Notes under the pieces: generated by a model
The model's input: only the letters and a program-made list of their open reading frames with translations
What the model was told of the DNA's origin: nothing
The model's database searches: none
Shown: piece after piece, positions 27,013 to 42,395 of the stretch
How the letters are laid out: every line of letters starts with the position of its first letter
How positions within the stretch are numbered: the first letter of the stretch is position 1
Source: Auanema rhodensis
Taxonomy: Eukaryota > Nematoda > Chromadorea > Rhabditida > Rhabditidae
Length of the DNA stretch: 64,000 nt
Reading direction: 5' to 3'
NCBI GenBank assembly: GCA_964057225.1
Contig: OZ059900.1
Location: 23,017,638 to 23,081,637, forward strand
Translations under genes and position numbers: made by a program

Positions 27013-30000
27013 GTTTTTGGAAATTTCGCTGTAAACAAGGTTTTGACTTACGATTTCATGTGTTCAAACTCATGCAATGTCAATGAAACCTAGCTCAAAA
27101 TTGTTCGTACAACGTCTAGTTCCACTTTCACGACAAAAAAACAAGGGTTAGAAAATTAAGGAAATTAGCATATTCTGAGGGCACGCCCCTTATGGCTAAT
27201 ATTGATTAAATCGATTTTTGTTCATATGAGTCGTCAAATGCAAGGAATTTCAGCGTGTTACATACTAAAATGAAGCATTTTACATGCTGAACACTAGAAA
27301 AATACAAAAACACAGTATTTCCCATGAGAAATATTTTATTATGCTGGAAAACCAGTTTTTGGAAATTTCGCTGTAAACAAGGTTTTGACTTACGATTTCA
27401 TGTGTTCAAGCTCATGCAATGTCAATGAAACCTAGCTCAAAATTGTTCGTACAACGTCTAGTTCCACTTTCACGACAAAAAAACAGGGGTTAGAAAATTA
27501 AGGAAATTAGCATATTCTGAGGGCACGCCCCTTATGGCTAATATTGATTAAATCGATTTTTGTTCATATGAGTCGTCAAATGCAACGAATTTCAGCGTGT
27601 TACATACTAAAATGAAGCATTTTACATGCTGAACACTAGAAAAATACAAAAACACAGTATTTCCCATGAGAAATATTTTATTATGCTGGAAAACCAGTTT
27701 TTGGAAATTTCGCTGTAAACAAGGTTTTGACTTACGATTTCATGTGTTCAAACTCATGCAATGTCAATGAAACCTAGCTCAAAATTGTTCGTACAACGTC
27801 TAGTTCCACTTTCACGACAAAAAAACAGGGGTTAGAAAATTAAGGAAATTAGCATATTCTGAGGGCACGCCCCTTATGGCTAATATTGATTAAATCGATT
27901 TTTGTTCATATGAGTCGTCAAATGCAACGAATTTCAGCGTGTTACATACTAAAATGAAGCATTTTACATGCTGAACACTAGAAAAATACAAAAACACAGT
28001 ATTTCCCATGAGAAATATTTTATTATGCTGGAAAACCAGTTTTTGGAAATTTCGCTGTAAACAAGGTTTTGACTTACGATTTCATGTGTTCAAACTCATG
28101 CAATGTCAATGAAACCTAGCTCAAAATTGTTTGTACAACGTCTAGTTCCACTTTCACGACAAAAAAACAAGGGTTAGAAAATTAAGGAAATTAGCATATT
28201 CTGAGGGCACGCCCCTTATGGCTAATATTGATTAAATCGATTTTTGTTCATATGAGTCGTCAAATGCAAGGAATTTCAGCGTGTTACATACTAAAATGAA
28301 GCATTTTACATGCTGAACACTAGAAAAATACAAAAACACAGTATTTCCCATGAGAAATATTTTATTATGCTGGAAAACCAGTTTTTGGAAATTTCGCTGT
28401 AAACAAGGTTTTGACTTACGATTTCATGTGTTCAAGCTCATGCAATGTCAATGAAACCTAGCTCAAAATTGTTCGTACAACGTCTAGTTCCACTTTCACG
28501 ACAAAAAAACAGGGGTTAGAAAATTAAGGAAATTAGCATATTCTGAGGGCACGCCCCTTATGGCTAATATTGATTAAATCGATTTTTGTTCATATGAGTC
28601 GTCAAATGCAACGAATTTCAGCGTGTTACATACTAAAATGAAGCATTTTACATGCTGAACACTAGAAAAATACAAAAACACAGTATTTCCCATGAGAAAT
28701 ATTTTATTATGCTGGAAAACCAGTTTTTGGAAATTTCGCTGTAAACAAGGTTTTGACTTACGATTTCATGTGTTCAAACTCATGCAATGTCAATGAAACC
28801 TAGCTCAAAATTGTTCGTACAACGTCTAGTTCCACTTTCACGACAAAAAAACAGGGGTTAGAAAATTAAGGAAATTAGCATATTCTGAGGGCACGCCCCT
28901 TATGGCTAATATTGATTAAATCGATTTTTGTTCATATGAGTCGTCAAATGCAACGAATTTCAGCGTGTTACATACTAAAATGAAGCATTTTACATGCTGA
29001 ACACTAGAAAAATACAAAAACACAGTATTTCCCATGAGAAATATTTTATTATGCTGGAAAACCAGTTTTTGGAAATTTCGCTGTAACAAGGTTTTGACTT
29101 ACGATTTCATGTGTTCAAACTCATGCAATGTCAATGTAACCTAGCTCAAAATTGTTCGTACAACGTCTAGTTCCACTTTCAAGACAAAAAAACAGGGGTT
29201 AGAAAATTAAGGAAATTAGCATATTCTGAGGGCACGCCCCTTATGGCTAATATTGATTAAATCGATTTTTGTTCATATGAGTCGTCAAATGCAACGAATT
29301 TCAGCGTGTTACATACTAAAATGAAGCATTTTACATGCTGAACACTAGAAAAATACAAAAACACAGTATTTCCCATGAGAAATATTTTATTATGCTGGAA
29401 AACCAGTTTTTGGAAATTTCGCTGTAAACAAGGTTTTGACTTACGATTTCATTTGTTCAAACTCATGCAATGTCAATGAAACCTAGCTCAAAATTATTTG
29501 TACAACGTCTAGTTCCACTTTCACGACAAAAAAACAGGGGTTAGAAAATTAAGGAAATTAGCATATTCTGAGGGCACGCCCCTTATGGCTAATATTGATT
29601 AAATCGATTTTTGTTCATATGAGTCGTCAAATGCAACGAATTTCAGCGTGTTACATACTAAAATGAAGCATTTTACATGCTGAACACTAGAAAAATAAAA
29701 AACACAGTATTTCCCATGAGAAATATTTTATTATGCTGGAAAACCAGTTTTTGGAAATTTCGCTGTAAACAAGGTTTTGACTTACGATTTCATGTGTTCA
29801 AACTCATGCAATGTCAATGAAACCTAGCTCAAAATTGTTCGTACAACGTCTAGTTCCACTTTCACGACAAAAAAACAAGGGTTAGAAAATTAAGGAAATT
29901 AGCATATTCTGAGGGCACGCCCCTTATGGCTAATATTGATTAAATCGATTTTTGTTCATATGAGTCGTCAAATGCAACGAATTTCAGCGTGTTACATACT

Positions 30001-33000
30001 AAAATGAAGCATTTTACATGCTGAACACTAGAAAAATACAAAAACACAGTATTTCCCATGAGAAATATTTTATTATGCTGGAAAACCAGTTTTTGGAAAT
30101 TTCGCTGTAAACAAGGTTTTGACTTACGATTTCATGTGTTCAAACTCATGCAATGTCAATGTAACCTAGCTCAAAGTTGTTCGTACAACGTCTAGTTCCA
30201 CTTTCAAGACAAAAAAACAGGGGTTAGAAAATTAAGGAAATTAGCATATTCTGAGGGCACGCCCCTTATGGCTAATATTGATTAAATCGATTTTTGTTCA
30301 TATGAGTCGTCAAATGCAACGAATTTCAGCGTGTTACATACTAAAATGAAGCATTTTACATGCTGAACACTAGAAAAATACAAAAACACAGTATTTCCCA
30401 TGAGAAATATTTTATTATGCTGGAAAACCAGTTTTTGGAAATTTCGCTGTAAACAAGGTTTTGACTTACGATTTCATTTGTTCAAACTCATGCAATGTCA
30501 ATGAAACCTAGCTCAAAATTATTTGTACAACGTCTAGTTCCACTTTCACGACAAAAAAACAGGGGTTAGAAAATTAAGGAAATTAGCATATTCTGAGGGC
30601 ACGCCCCTTATGGCTAATATTGATTAAATCGATTTTTGTTCATATGAGTCGTCAAATGCAACGAATTTCAGCGTGTTACATACTAAAATGAAGCATTTTA
30701 CATGCTGAACACTAGAAAAATACAAAAACACAGTATTTCCCATGAGAAATATTTTATTATGCTGGAAAACCAGTTTTTGGAAATTTCGCTGTAAACAAGG
30801 TTTTGACTTACGATTTCATGTGTTCAAACTCATGCAATGTCAATGAAACCTAGCTCAAAATTGTTCGTACAACGTCTAGTTCCACTTTTACGACAAAAAA
30901 ACAAGGGTTAGAAAATTAAGGAAATTAGCATATTCTGAGAGCACGCCCCTTATGGCTAATATTGATTAAATCGATTTTTGTTCATATGAGTCGTCAAATG
31001 CAACGAATTTCAGCGTGTTACATACTAAAATGAAGCATTTTACATGCTGAACACTAGAAAAATACAAAAACACAGTATTTCCCATGAGAAATATTTTATT
31101 ATGCTGGAAAACCAGTTTTTGGAAATTTCGCTGTAAACAAGGTTTTGACTTACGATTTCATGTGTTCAAACTCATGCAATGTCAATGAAACCTAGCTCAA
31201 AATTGTTCGTACAACGTCTAGTTCCACTTTCACGACAAAAAAACAGGGGTTAGAAAATTAAGGAAATTAGCATATTCTGAGGGCACGCCCCTTATGGCTA
31301 ATATTGATTAAATCGATTTTTGTTCATATGAGTCGTCAAATGCAACGAATTTCAGCGTGTTACATACTAAAATGAAGCATTTTACATGCTGAACACTAGA
31401 AAAATACAAAAACACAGTATTTCCCATGAGAAATATTTTATTATGCTGGAAAACCAGTTTTTGGAAATTTCGCTGTAAACAAGGTTTTGACTTACGATTT
31501 CATGTGTTCAAACTCATGCAATGTCAATGAAACCTAGCTCAAAATTGTTCGTACAACGTCTAGTTCCACTTTCACGACAAAAAAACAGGGGTTAGAAAAT
31601 TAAGGAAATTAGCATATTCTGAGGGCACGCCCCTTATGGCTAATATTGATTAAATCGATTTTTGTTCATATGAGTCGTCAAATGCAACGAATTTCAGCGT
31701 GTTACATACTAAAATGAAGCATTTTACATGCTGAACACTAGAAAAATACAAAAACACAGTATTTCCCATGAGAAATATTTTATTATGCTGGAAAACCAGT
31801 TTTTGGAAATTTCGCTGTAAACAAGGTTTTGACTTACGATTTCATGTGTTCAAACTCATGCAATGTCAATGAAACCTAGCTCAAAATTGTTCGTACAACG
31901 TCTAGTTCCACTTTCACGACAAAAAAACAAGGGTTAGAAAATTAAGGAAATTAGCATATTCTGAGGGCACGCCCCTTATGGCTAATATTGATTAAATCGA
32001 TTTTTGTTCATATGAGTCGTCAAATGCAAGGAATTTCAGCGTGTTACATACTAAAATGAAGCATTTTACATGCTGAACACTAGAAAAATACAAAAACACA
32101 GTATTTCCCATGAGAAATATTTTATTATGCTGGAAAACCAGTTTTTGGAAATTTCGCTGTAAACAAGGTTTTGACTTACGATTTCATGTGTTCAAGCTCA
32201 TGCAATGTCAATGAAACCTAGCTCAAAATTGTTCGTACAACGTCTAGTTCCACTTTCACGACAAAAAAACAGGGGTTAGAAAATTAAGGAAATTAGCATA
32301 TTCTGAGGGCACGCCCCTTATGGCTAATATTGATTAAATCGATTTTTGTTCATATGAGTCGTCAAATGCAACGAATTTCAGCGTGTTACATACTAAAATG
32401 AAGCATTTTACATGCTGAACACTAGAAAAATACAAAAACACAGTATTTCCCATGAGAAATATTTTATTATGCTGGAAAACCAGTTTTTGGAAATTTCGCT
32501 GTAAACAAGGTTTTGACTTACGATTTCATGTGTTCAAACTCATGCAATGTCAATGAAACCTAGCTCAAAATTGTTCGTACAACGTCTAGTTCCACTTTCA
32601 CGACAAAAAAACAGGGGTTAGAAAATTAAGGAAATTAGCATATTCTGAGGGCACGCCCCTTATGGCTAATATTGATTAAATCGATTTTTGTTCATATGAG
32701 TCGTCAAATGCAACGAATTTCAGCGTGTTACATACTAAAATGAAGCATTTTACATGCTGAACACTAGAAAAATACAAAAACACAGTATTTCCCATGAGAA
32801 ATATTTTATTATGCTGGAAAACCAGTTTTTGGAAATTTCGCTGTAAACAAGGTTTTGACTTACGATTTCATGTGTTCAAACTCATGCAATGTCAATGAAA
32901 CCTAGCTCAAAATTGTTTGTACAACGTCTAGTTCCACTTTCACGACAAAAAAACAAGGGTTAGAAAATTAAGGAAATTAGCATATTCTGAGGGCACGCCC

Positions 33001-36000
33001 CTTATGGCTAATATTGATTAAATCGATTTTTGTTCATATGAGTCGTCAAATGCAAGGAATTTCAGCGTGTTACATACTAAAATGAAGCATTTTACATGCT
33101 GAACACTAGAAAAATACAAAAACACAGTATTTCCCATGAGAAATATTTTATTATGCTGGAAAACCAGTTTTTGGAAATTTCGCTGTAAACAAGGTTTTGA
33201 CTTACGATTTCATGTGTTCAAGCTCATGCAATGTCAATGAAACCTAGCTCAAAATTGTTCGTACAACGTCTAGTTCCACTTTCACGACAAAAAAACAGGG
33301 GTTAGAAAATTAAGGAAATTAGCATATTCTGAGGGCACGCCCCTTATGGCTAATATTGATTAAATCGATTTTTGTTCATATGAGTCGTCAAATGCAACGA
33401 ATTTCAGCGTGTTACATACTAAAATGAAGCATTTTACATGCTGAACACTAGAAAAATACAAAAACACAGTATTTCCCATGAGAAATATTTTATTATGCTG
33501 GAAAACCAGTTTTTGGAAATTTCGCTGTAAACAAGGTTTTGACTTACGATTTCATGTGTTCAAACTCATGCAATGTCAATGAAACCTAGCTCAAAATTGT
33601 TCGTACAACGTCTAGTTCCACTTTCACGACAAAAAAACAGGGGTTAGAAAATTAAGGAAATTAGCATATTCTGAGGGCACGCCCCTTATGGCTAATATTG
33701 ATTAAATCGATTTTTGTTCATATGAGTCGTCAAATGCAACGAATTTCAGCGTGTTACATACTAAAATGAAGCATTTTACATGCTGAACACTAGAAAAATA
33801 CAAAAACACAGTATTTCCCATGAGAAATATTTTATTATGCTGGAAAACCAGTTTTTGGAAATTTCGCTGTAACAAGGTTTTGACTTACGATTTCATGTGT
33901 TCAAACTCATGCAATGTCAATGTAACCTAGCTCAAAATTGTTCGTACAACGTCTAGTTCCACTTTCAAGACAAAAAAACAGGGGTTAGAAAATTAAGGAA
34001 ATTAGCATATTCTGAGGGCACGCCCCTTATGGCTAATATTGATTAAATCGATTTTTGTTCATATGAGTCGTCAAATGCAACGAATTTCAGCGTGTTACAT
34101 ACTAAAATGAAGCATTTTACATGCTGAACACTAGAAAAATACAAAAACACAGTATTTCCCATGAGAAATATTTTATTATGCTGGAAAACCAGTTTTTGGA
34201 AATTTCGCTGTAAACAAGGTTTTGACTTACGATTTCATTTGTTCAAACTCATGCAATGTCAATGAAACCTAGCTCAAAATTATTTGTACAACGTCTAGTT
34301 CCACTTTCACGACAAAAAAACAGGGGTTAGAAAATTAAGGAAATTAGCATATTCTGAGGGCACGCCCCTTATGGCTAATATTGATTAAATCGATTTTTGT
34401 TCATATGAGTCGTCAAATGCAACGAATTTCAGCGTGTTACATACTAAAATGAAGCATTTTACATGCTGAACACTAGAAAAATAAAAAACACAGTATTTCC
34501 CATGAGAAATATTTTATTATGCTGGAAAACCAGTTTTTGGAAATTTCGCTGTAAACAAGGTTTTGACTTACGATTTCATGTGTTCAAACTCATGCAATGT
34601 CAATGAAACCTAGCTCAAAATTGTTCGTACAACGTCTAGTTCCACTTTCACGACAAAAAAACAAGGGTTAGAAAATTAAGGAAATTAGCATATTCTGAGG
34701 GCACGCCCCTTATGGCTAATATTGATTAAATCGATTTTTGTTCATATGAGTCGTCAAATGCAACGAATTTCAGCGTGTTACATACTAAAATGAAGCATTT
34801 TACATGCTGAACACTAGAAAAATACAAAAACACAGTATTTCCCATGAGAAATATTTTATTATGCTGGAAAACCAGTTTTTGGAAATTTCGCTGTAAACAA
34901 GGTTTTGACTTACGATTTCATGTGTTCAAACTCATGCAATGTCAATGTAACCTAGCTCAAAGTTGTTCGTACAACGTCTAGTTCCACTTTCAAGACAAAA
35001 AAACAGGGGTTAGAAAATTAAGGAAATTAGCATATTCTGAGGGCACGCCCCTTATGGCTAATATTGATTAAATCGATTTTTGTTCATATGAGTCGTCAAA
35101 TGCAACGAATTTCAGCGTGTTACATACTAAAATGAAGCATTTTACATGCTGAACACTAGAAAAATACAAAAACACAGTATTTCCCATGAGAAATATTTTA
35201 TTATGCTGGAAAACCAGTTTTTGGAAATTTCGCTGTAAACAAGGTTTTGACTTACGATTTCATTTGTTCAAACTCATGCAATGTCAATGAAACCTAGCTC
35301 AAAATTATTTGTACAACGTCTAGTTCCACTTTCACGACAAAAAAACAGGGGTTAGAAAATTAAGGAAATTAGCATATTCTGAGGGCACGCCCCTTATGGC
35401 TAATATTGATTAAATCGATTTTTGTTCATATGAGTCGTCAAATGCAACGAATTTCAGCGTGTTACATACTAAAATGAAGCATTTTACATGCTGAACACTA
35501 GAAAAATACAAAAACACAGTATTTCCCATGAGAAATATTTTATTATGCTGGAAAACCAGTTTTTGGAAATTTCGCTGTAAACAAGGTTTTGACTTACGAT
35601 TTCATGTGTTCAAACTCATGCAATGTCAATGAAACCTAGCTCAAAATTGTTCGTACAACGTCTAGTTCCACTTTTACGACAAAAAAACAAGGGTTAGAAA
35701 ATTAAGGAAATTAGCATATTCTGAGAGCACGCCCCTTATGGCTAATATTGATTAAATCGATTTTTGTTCATATGAGTCGTCAAATGCAACGAATTTCAGC
35801 GTGTTACATACTAAAATGAAGCATTTTACATGCTGAACACTAGAAAAATACAAAAACACAGTATTTCCCATGAGAAATATTTTATTATGCTGGAAAACCA
35901 GTTTTTGGAAATTTCGCTGTAAACAAGGTTTTGACTTACGATTTCATGTGTTCAAACTCATGCAATGTCAATGAAACCTAGCTCAAAATTGTTCGTACAA

Positions 36001-36242
36001 CGTCTAGTTCCACTTTCACGACAAAAAAACAGGGGTTAGAAAATTAAGGAAATTAGCATATTCTGAGGGCACGCCCCTTATGGCTAATATTGATTAAATC
36101 GATTTTTGTTCATATGAGTCGTCAAATGCAACGAATTTCAGCGTGTTACATACTAAAATGAAGCATTTTACATGCTGAACACTAGAAAAATACAAAAACA
36201 CAGTATTTCCCATGAGAAATATTTTATTATGCTGGAAAACCA
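27013..36242. repeat. 14-unit higher-order repeat, 4786-bp period
   Basis: Units 27013-31798 (14 units) recur from 31799 onward (13 units to 36242). Rare markers appear in both copies in order: AGTTC-type CAAGCTC (27355 and 32141 units); TTTGTAC/ACAAGGG/CAAGGAAT (28039, 32825); a one-base-shorter GCTGTAACAAGG with CAATGTAACC and TTTCAAGAC (29065, 33851); CATTTGTTC with TTATTTGTAC and AATAAAAAACAC (29406, 34192); CAAAGTTG (30089, 34875); and CTTTTACGAC with GAGAGCACG (30773, 35559). It is the longest clear higher-order repeat in the window. Units at 31457 and 36243 no longer match, which marks the end. Confidence 0.9.
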
Positions 36243-39200
36243 GTTTTTGGAAATTTCGCTGTAAACAAGGTTTTGACTTACGATTTCATGTGTTCAAACT
36301 CATGCAATGTCAATGAAACCTAGCTCAAAATTGTTTGTACAACGTCTAGTTCCACTTTCACGACAAAAAAACAAGGGTTAGAAAATTAAGGAAATTAGCA
36401 TATTCTGAGGGCACGCCCCTTATGGCTAATATTGATTAAATCGATTTTTGTTCATATGAGTCGTCAAATGCAAGGAATTTCAGCGTGTTACATACTAAAA
36501 TGAAGCATTTTACATGCTGAACACTAGAAAAATACAAAAACACAGTATTTCCCATGAGAAATATTTTATTATGCTGGAAAACCAGTTTTTGGAAATTTCG
36601 CTGTAAACAAGGTTTTGACTTACGATTTCATGTGTTCAAGCTCATGCAATGTCAATGAAACCTAGCTCAAAATTGTTCGTACAACGTCTAGTTCCACTTT
36701 CACGACAAAAAAACAGGGGTTAGAAAATTAAGGAAATTAGCATATTCTGAGGGCACGCCCCTTATGGCTAATATTGATTAAATCGATTTTTGTTCATATG
36801 AGTCGTCAAATGCAACGAATTTCAGCGTGTTACATACTAAAATGAAGCATTTTACATGCTGAACACTAGAAAAATACAAAAACACAGTATTTCCCATGAG
36901 AAATATTTTATTATGCTGGAAAACCAGTTTTTGGAAATTTCGCTGTAAACAAGGTTTTGACTTACGATTTCATGTGTTCAAACTCATGCAATGTCAATGA
37001 AACCTAGCTCAAAATTGTTCGTACAACGTCTAGTTCCACTTTCACGACAAAAAAACAGGGGTTAGAAAATTAAGGAAATTAGCATATTCTGAGGGCACGC
37101 CCCTTATGGCTAATATTGATTAAATCGATTTTTGTTCATATGAGTCGTCAAATGCAACGAATTTCAGCGTGTTACATACTAAAATGAAGCATTTTACATG
37201 CTGAACACTAGAAAAATACAAAAACACAGTATTTCCCATGAGAAATATTTTATTATGCTGGAAAACCAGTTTTTGGAAATTTCGCTGTAACAAGGTTTTG
37301 ACTTACGATTTCATGTGTTCAAACTCATGCAATGTCAATGTAACCTAGCTCAAAATTGTTCGTACAACGTCTAGTTCCACTTTCAAGACAAAAAAACAGG
37401 GGTTAGAAAATTAAGGAAATTAGCATATTCTGAGGGCACGCCCCTTATGGCTAATATTGATTAAATCGATTTTTGTTCATATGAGTCGTCAAATGCAACG
37501 AATTTCAGCGTGTTACATACTAAAATGAAGCATTTTACATGCTGAACACTAGAAAAATACAAAAACACAGTATTTCCCATGAGAAATATTTTATTATGCT
37601 GGAAAACCAGTTTTTGGAAATTTCGCTGTAAACAAGGTTTTGACTTACGATTTCATTTGTTCAAACTCATGCAATGTCAATGAAACCTAGCTCAAAATTG
37701 TTCGTACAACGTCTAATTCCACTTTCACGACAAAAAAACAGGGGTTAGAAAATTAAGGAAATTAGCATATTCTGAGGGCACGCCCCTTATGGCTAATATT
37801 GATTAAATCGATTTTTGTTCATATGAGTCGTCAAATGCAACGAATTTCAGCGTGTTACATACTAAAATGAGGCATTTTACATGCTGAACACTAGAAAAAT
37901 ACAAAAACACAGTATTTCCCATGAGAAATATTTTATTATGCTGGAAAACCAGTTTTTGGAAATTTCGCTGTAAACAAGGTTTTGACTTACGATTTCATGT
38001 GTTCAAACTCATGCAATGTCAATGAAACCTAGCTCAAAATTGTTTGTACAACGTCTAGTTCCACTTTCACGACAAAAAAACAAGGGTTAGAAAATTAAGG
38101 AAATTAGCATATTCTGAGGGCACGCCCCTTATGGCTAATATTGATTAAATCGATTTTTGTTCATATGAGTCGTCAAATGCAAGGAATTTCAGCGTGTTAC
38201 ATACTAAAATGAAGCATTTTACATGCTGAACACTAGAAAAATACAAAAACACAGTATTTCCCATGAGAAATATTTTATTATGCTGGAAAACCAGTTTTTG
38301 GAAATTTCGCTGTAAACAAGGTTTTGACTTACGATTTCATGTGTTCAAGCTCATGCAATGTCAATGAAACCTAGCTCAAAATTGTTCGTACAACGTCTAG
38401 TTCCACTTTCACGACAAAAAAACAGGGGTTAGAAAATTAAGGAAATTAGCATATTCTGAGGGCACGCCCCTTATGGCTAATATTGATTAAATCGATTTTT
38501 GTTCATATGAGTCGTCAAATGCAACGAATTTCAGCGTGTTACATACTAAAATGAAGCATTTTACATGCTGAACACTAGAAAAATACAAAAACACAGTATT
38601 TCCCATGAGAAATATTTTATTATGCTGGAAAACCAGTTTTTGGAAATTTCGCTGTAAACAAGGTTTTGACTTACGATTTCATGTGTTCAAACTCATGCAA
38701 TGTCAATGAAACCTAGCTCAAAATTGTTCGTACAACGTCTAGTTCCACTTTCACGACAAAAAAACAGGGGTTAGAAAATTAAGGAAATTAGCATATTCTG
38801 AGGGCACGCCCCTTATGGCTAATATTGATTAAATCGATTTTTGTTCATATGAGTCGTCAAATGCAACGAATTTCAGCGTGTTACATACTAAAATGAAGCA
38901 TTTTACATGCTGAACACTAGAAAAATACAAAAACACAGTATTTCCCATGAGAAATATTTTATTATGCTGGAAAACCAGTTTTTGGAAATTTCGCTGTAAC
39001 AAGGTTTTGACTTACGATTTCATGTGTTCAAACTCATGCAATGTCAATGTAACCTAGCTCAAAATTGTTCGTACAACGTCTAGTTCCACTTTCAAGACAA
39101 AAAAACAGGGGTTAGAAAATTAAGGAAATTAGCATATTCTGAGGGCACGCCCCTTATGGCTAATATTGATTAAATCGATTTTTGTTCATATGAGTCGTCA

Positions 39201-41369
39201 AATGCAACGAATTTCAGCGTGTTACATACTAAAATGAAGCATTTTACATGCTGAACACTAGAAAAATACAAAAACACAGTATTTCCCATGAGAAATATTT
39301 TATTATGCTGGAAAACCAGTTTTTGGAAATTTCGCTGTAAACAAGGTTTTGACTTACGATTTCATTTGTTCAAACTCATGCAATGTCAATGAAACCTAGC
39401 TCAAAATTATTTGTACAACGTCTAGTTCCACTTTCACGACAAAAAAACAGGGGTTAGAAAATTAAGGAAATTAGCATATTCTGAGGGCACGCCCCTTATG
39501 GCTAATATTGATTAAATCGATTTTTGTTCATATGAGTCGTCAAATGCAACGAATTTCAGCGTGTTACATACTAAAATGAAGCATTTTACATGCTGAACAC
39601 TAGAAAAATAAAAAACACAGTATTTCCCATGAGAAATATTTTATTATGCTGGAAAACCAGTTTTTGGAAATTTCGCTGTAAACAAGGTTTTGACTTACGA
39701 TTTCATGTGTTCAAACTCATGCAATGTCAATGAAACCTAGCTCAAAATTGTTCGTACAACGTCTAGTTCCACTTTCACGACAAAAAAACAAGGGTTAGAA
39801 AATTAAGGAAATTAGCATATTCTGAGGGCACGCCCCTTATGGCTAATATTGATTAAATCGATTTTTGTTCATATGAGTCGTCAAATGCAACGAATTTCAG
39901 CGTGTTACATACTAAAATGAAGCATTTTACATGCTGAACACTAGAAAAATTCAAAAACACAGTATTTCCCATGAGAAATATTTTATTATGCTGGAAAACC
40001 AGTTTTTGGAAATTTCGCTGTAAACAAGGTTTTGACTTACGATTTCATGTGTTCAAACTCATGCAATGTCAATGTAACCTAGCTCAAAGTTGTTCGTACA
40101 ACGTCTAGTTCCACTTTCAAGACAAAAAAACAGGGGTTAGAAAATTAAGGAAATTAGCATATTCTGAGGGCACGCCCCTTATGGCTAATATTGATTAAAT
40201 CGATTTTTGTTCATATGAGTCGTCAAATGCAACGAATTTCAGCGTGTTACATACTAAAATGAAGCATTTTACATGCTGAACACTAGAAAAATACAAAAAC
40301 ACAGTATTTCCCATGAGAAATATTTTATTATGCTGGAAAACCAGTTTTTGGAAATTTCGCTGTAAACAAGGTTTTGACTTACGATTTCATTTGTTCAAAC
40401 TCATGCAATGTCAATGAAACCTAGCTCAAAATTATTTGTACAACGTCTAGTTCCACTTTCACGACAAAAAAACAGGGGTTAGAAAATTAAGGAAATTAGC
40501 ATATTCTGAGGGCACGCCCCTTATGGCTAATATTGATTAAATCGATTTTTGTTCATATGAGTCGTCAAATGCAACGAATTTCAGCGTGTTACATACTAAA
40601 ATGAAGCATTTTACATGCTGAACACTAGAAAAATACAAAAACACAGTATTTCCCATGAGAAATATTTTATTATGCTGGAAAACCAGTTTTTGGAAATTTC
40701 GCTGTAAACAAGGTTTTGACTTACGATTTCATGTGTTCAAACTCATGCAATGTCAATGAAACCTAGCTCAAAATTGTTCGTACAACGTCTAGTTCCACTT
40801 TTACGACAAAAAAACAAGGGTTAGAAAATTAAGGAAATTAGCATATTCTGAGAGCACGCCCCTTATGGCTAATATTGATTAAATCGATTTTTGTTCATAT
40901 GAGTCGTCAAATGCAACGAATTTCAGCGTGTTACATACTAAAATGAAGCATTTTACATGCTGAACACTAGAAAAATACAAAAACACAGTATTTCCCATGA
41001 GAAATATTTTATTATGCTGGAAAACCAGTTTTTGGAAATTTCGCTGTAAACAAGGTTTTGACTTACGATTTCATGTGTTCAAACTCATGCAATGTCAATG
41101 AAACCTAGCTCAAAATTGTTCGTACAACGTCTAGTTCCACTTTCACGACAAAAAAACAGGGGTTAGAAAATTAAGGAAATTAGCATATTCTGAGGGCACG
41201 CCCCTTATGGCTAATATTGATTAAATCGATTTTTGTTCATATGAGTCGTCAAATGCAACGAATTTCAGCGTGTTACATACTAAAATGAAGCATTTTACAT
41301 GCTGAACACTAGAAAAATACAAAAACACAGTATTTCCTATGAGAAATATTTTATTATGCTGGAAAACCA
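36243..41369. repeat. Nested partial copies of the 28-31 kb block
   Basis: Units at 36243-37269 repeat the order of units 28039-29065 (CAAGGAAT, CAAGCTC, plain unit, GCTGTAACAAGG). The unit at 37610 then breaks the series (CTAATTCC, AAATGAGGC). The series restarts at 37952 and runs ten units to 41369, matching 28039-31456. This second run includes GCTGTAACAAGG at 38978 and GAGAGCACG in the 40686 unit. The GCTGTAACAAGG unit therefore occurs at 29065, 33851, 37269 and 38978, spaced 14, 10 and 5 units. The unit at 39660 has the private AAAAATTCAAAA. Confidence 0.85.
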
Positions 41370-42395
41370 GTTTTTGGAAATTTCGCTGTAAACAAGGTTT
41401 TGACTTACGATTTCATGTGTTCAAACTCATGCAATGTCAATGAAACCTAGCTCAAAATTGTTCGTACAACGTCTAGTTCCACTTTCACGACAAAAAAACA
41501 GGGGTTAGAAAATTAAGGAAATTAGCATATTCTGAGGGCACGCCCCTTATGGCTAATATTGATTAAATCGATTTTTGTTCATATGAGTCGTCAAATGCAA
41601 CGAATTTCAGCGTGTTACATACTAAAATGAAGCATTTTACATGCTGAACACTAAAAGAATACAAAAACACAGTATTTCCCATGAGAAATATTTTATTATG
41701 CTGGAAAACCAGTTTTTGGAAATTTCGCTGTAAACAAGGTTTTGACTTACGATTTCATGTGTTCAAACTCATGCAATGTCAATGAAACTTGGCTCAAAAT
41801 TGTTCGTACAACGTCTAGTTCCACTTTCACGACAAAAAAACAGGGGTTAGAAAATTAAGGAAATTAGCATATTCTGAGGGCACGCCCCTTATGGCTAATA
41901 TTGATTAAATCGATTTTTGTTCATATGAGTCGTCAAATGCAACGAATTTCAGCGTGTTACATACTAAAATGAAGCATTTTACATGCTGAACACTAGAAAA
42001 ATACAAAAACACAGTATTTCCTATGAGAAATATTTTATTATGCTGGAAAACCAGTTTTTGGAAATTTCGCTGTAAACAAGGTTTTGACTTACGATTTCAT
42101 GTGTTCAAACTCATGCAATGTCAATGAAACCTAGCTCAAAATTGTTCGTACAACGTCTAGTTCCACTTTCACGACAAAAAAACAGGGGTTAGAAAATTAA
42201 GGAAATTAGCATATTCTGAGGGCACGCCCCTTATGGCTAATATTGATTAAATCGATTTTTGTTCATATGAGTCGTCAAATGCAACGAATTTCAGCGTGTT
42301 ACATACTAAAATGAAGCATTTAACATGCTGAACACTAGAATAATACAAAAACACAGTATTTCTCATGAGAAATATTTTATTATGCTGGAAAACCA

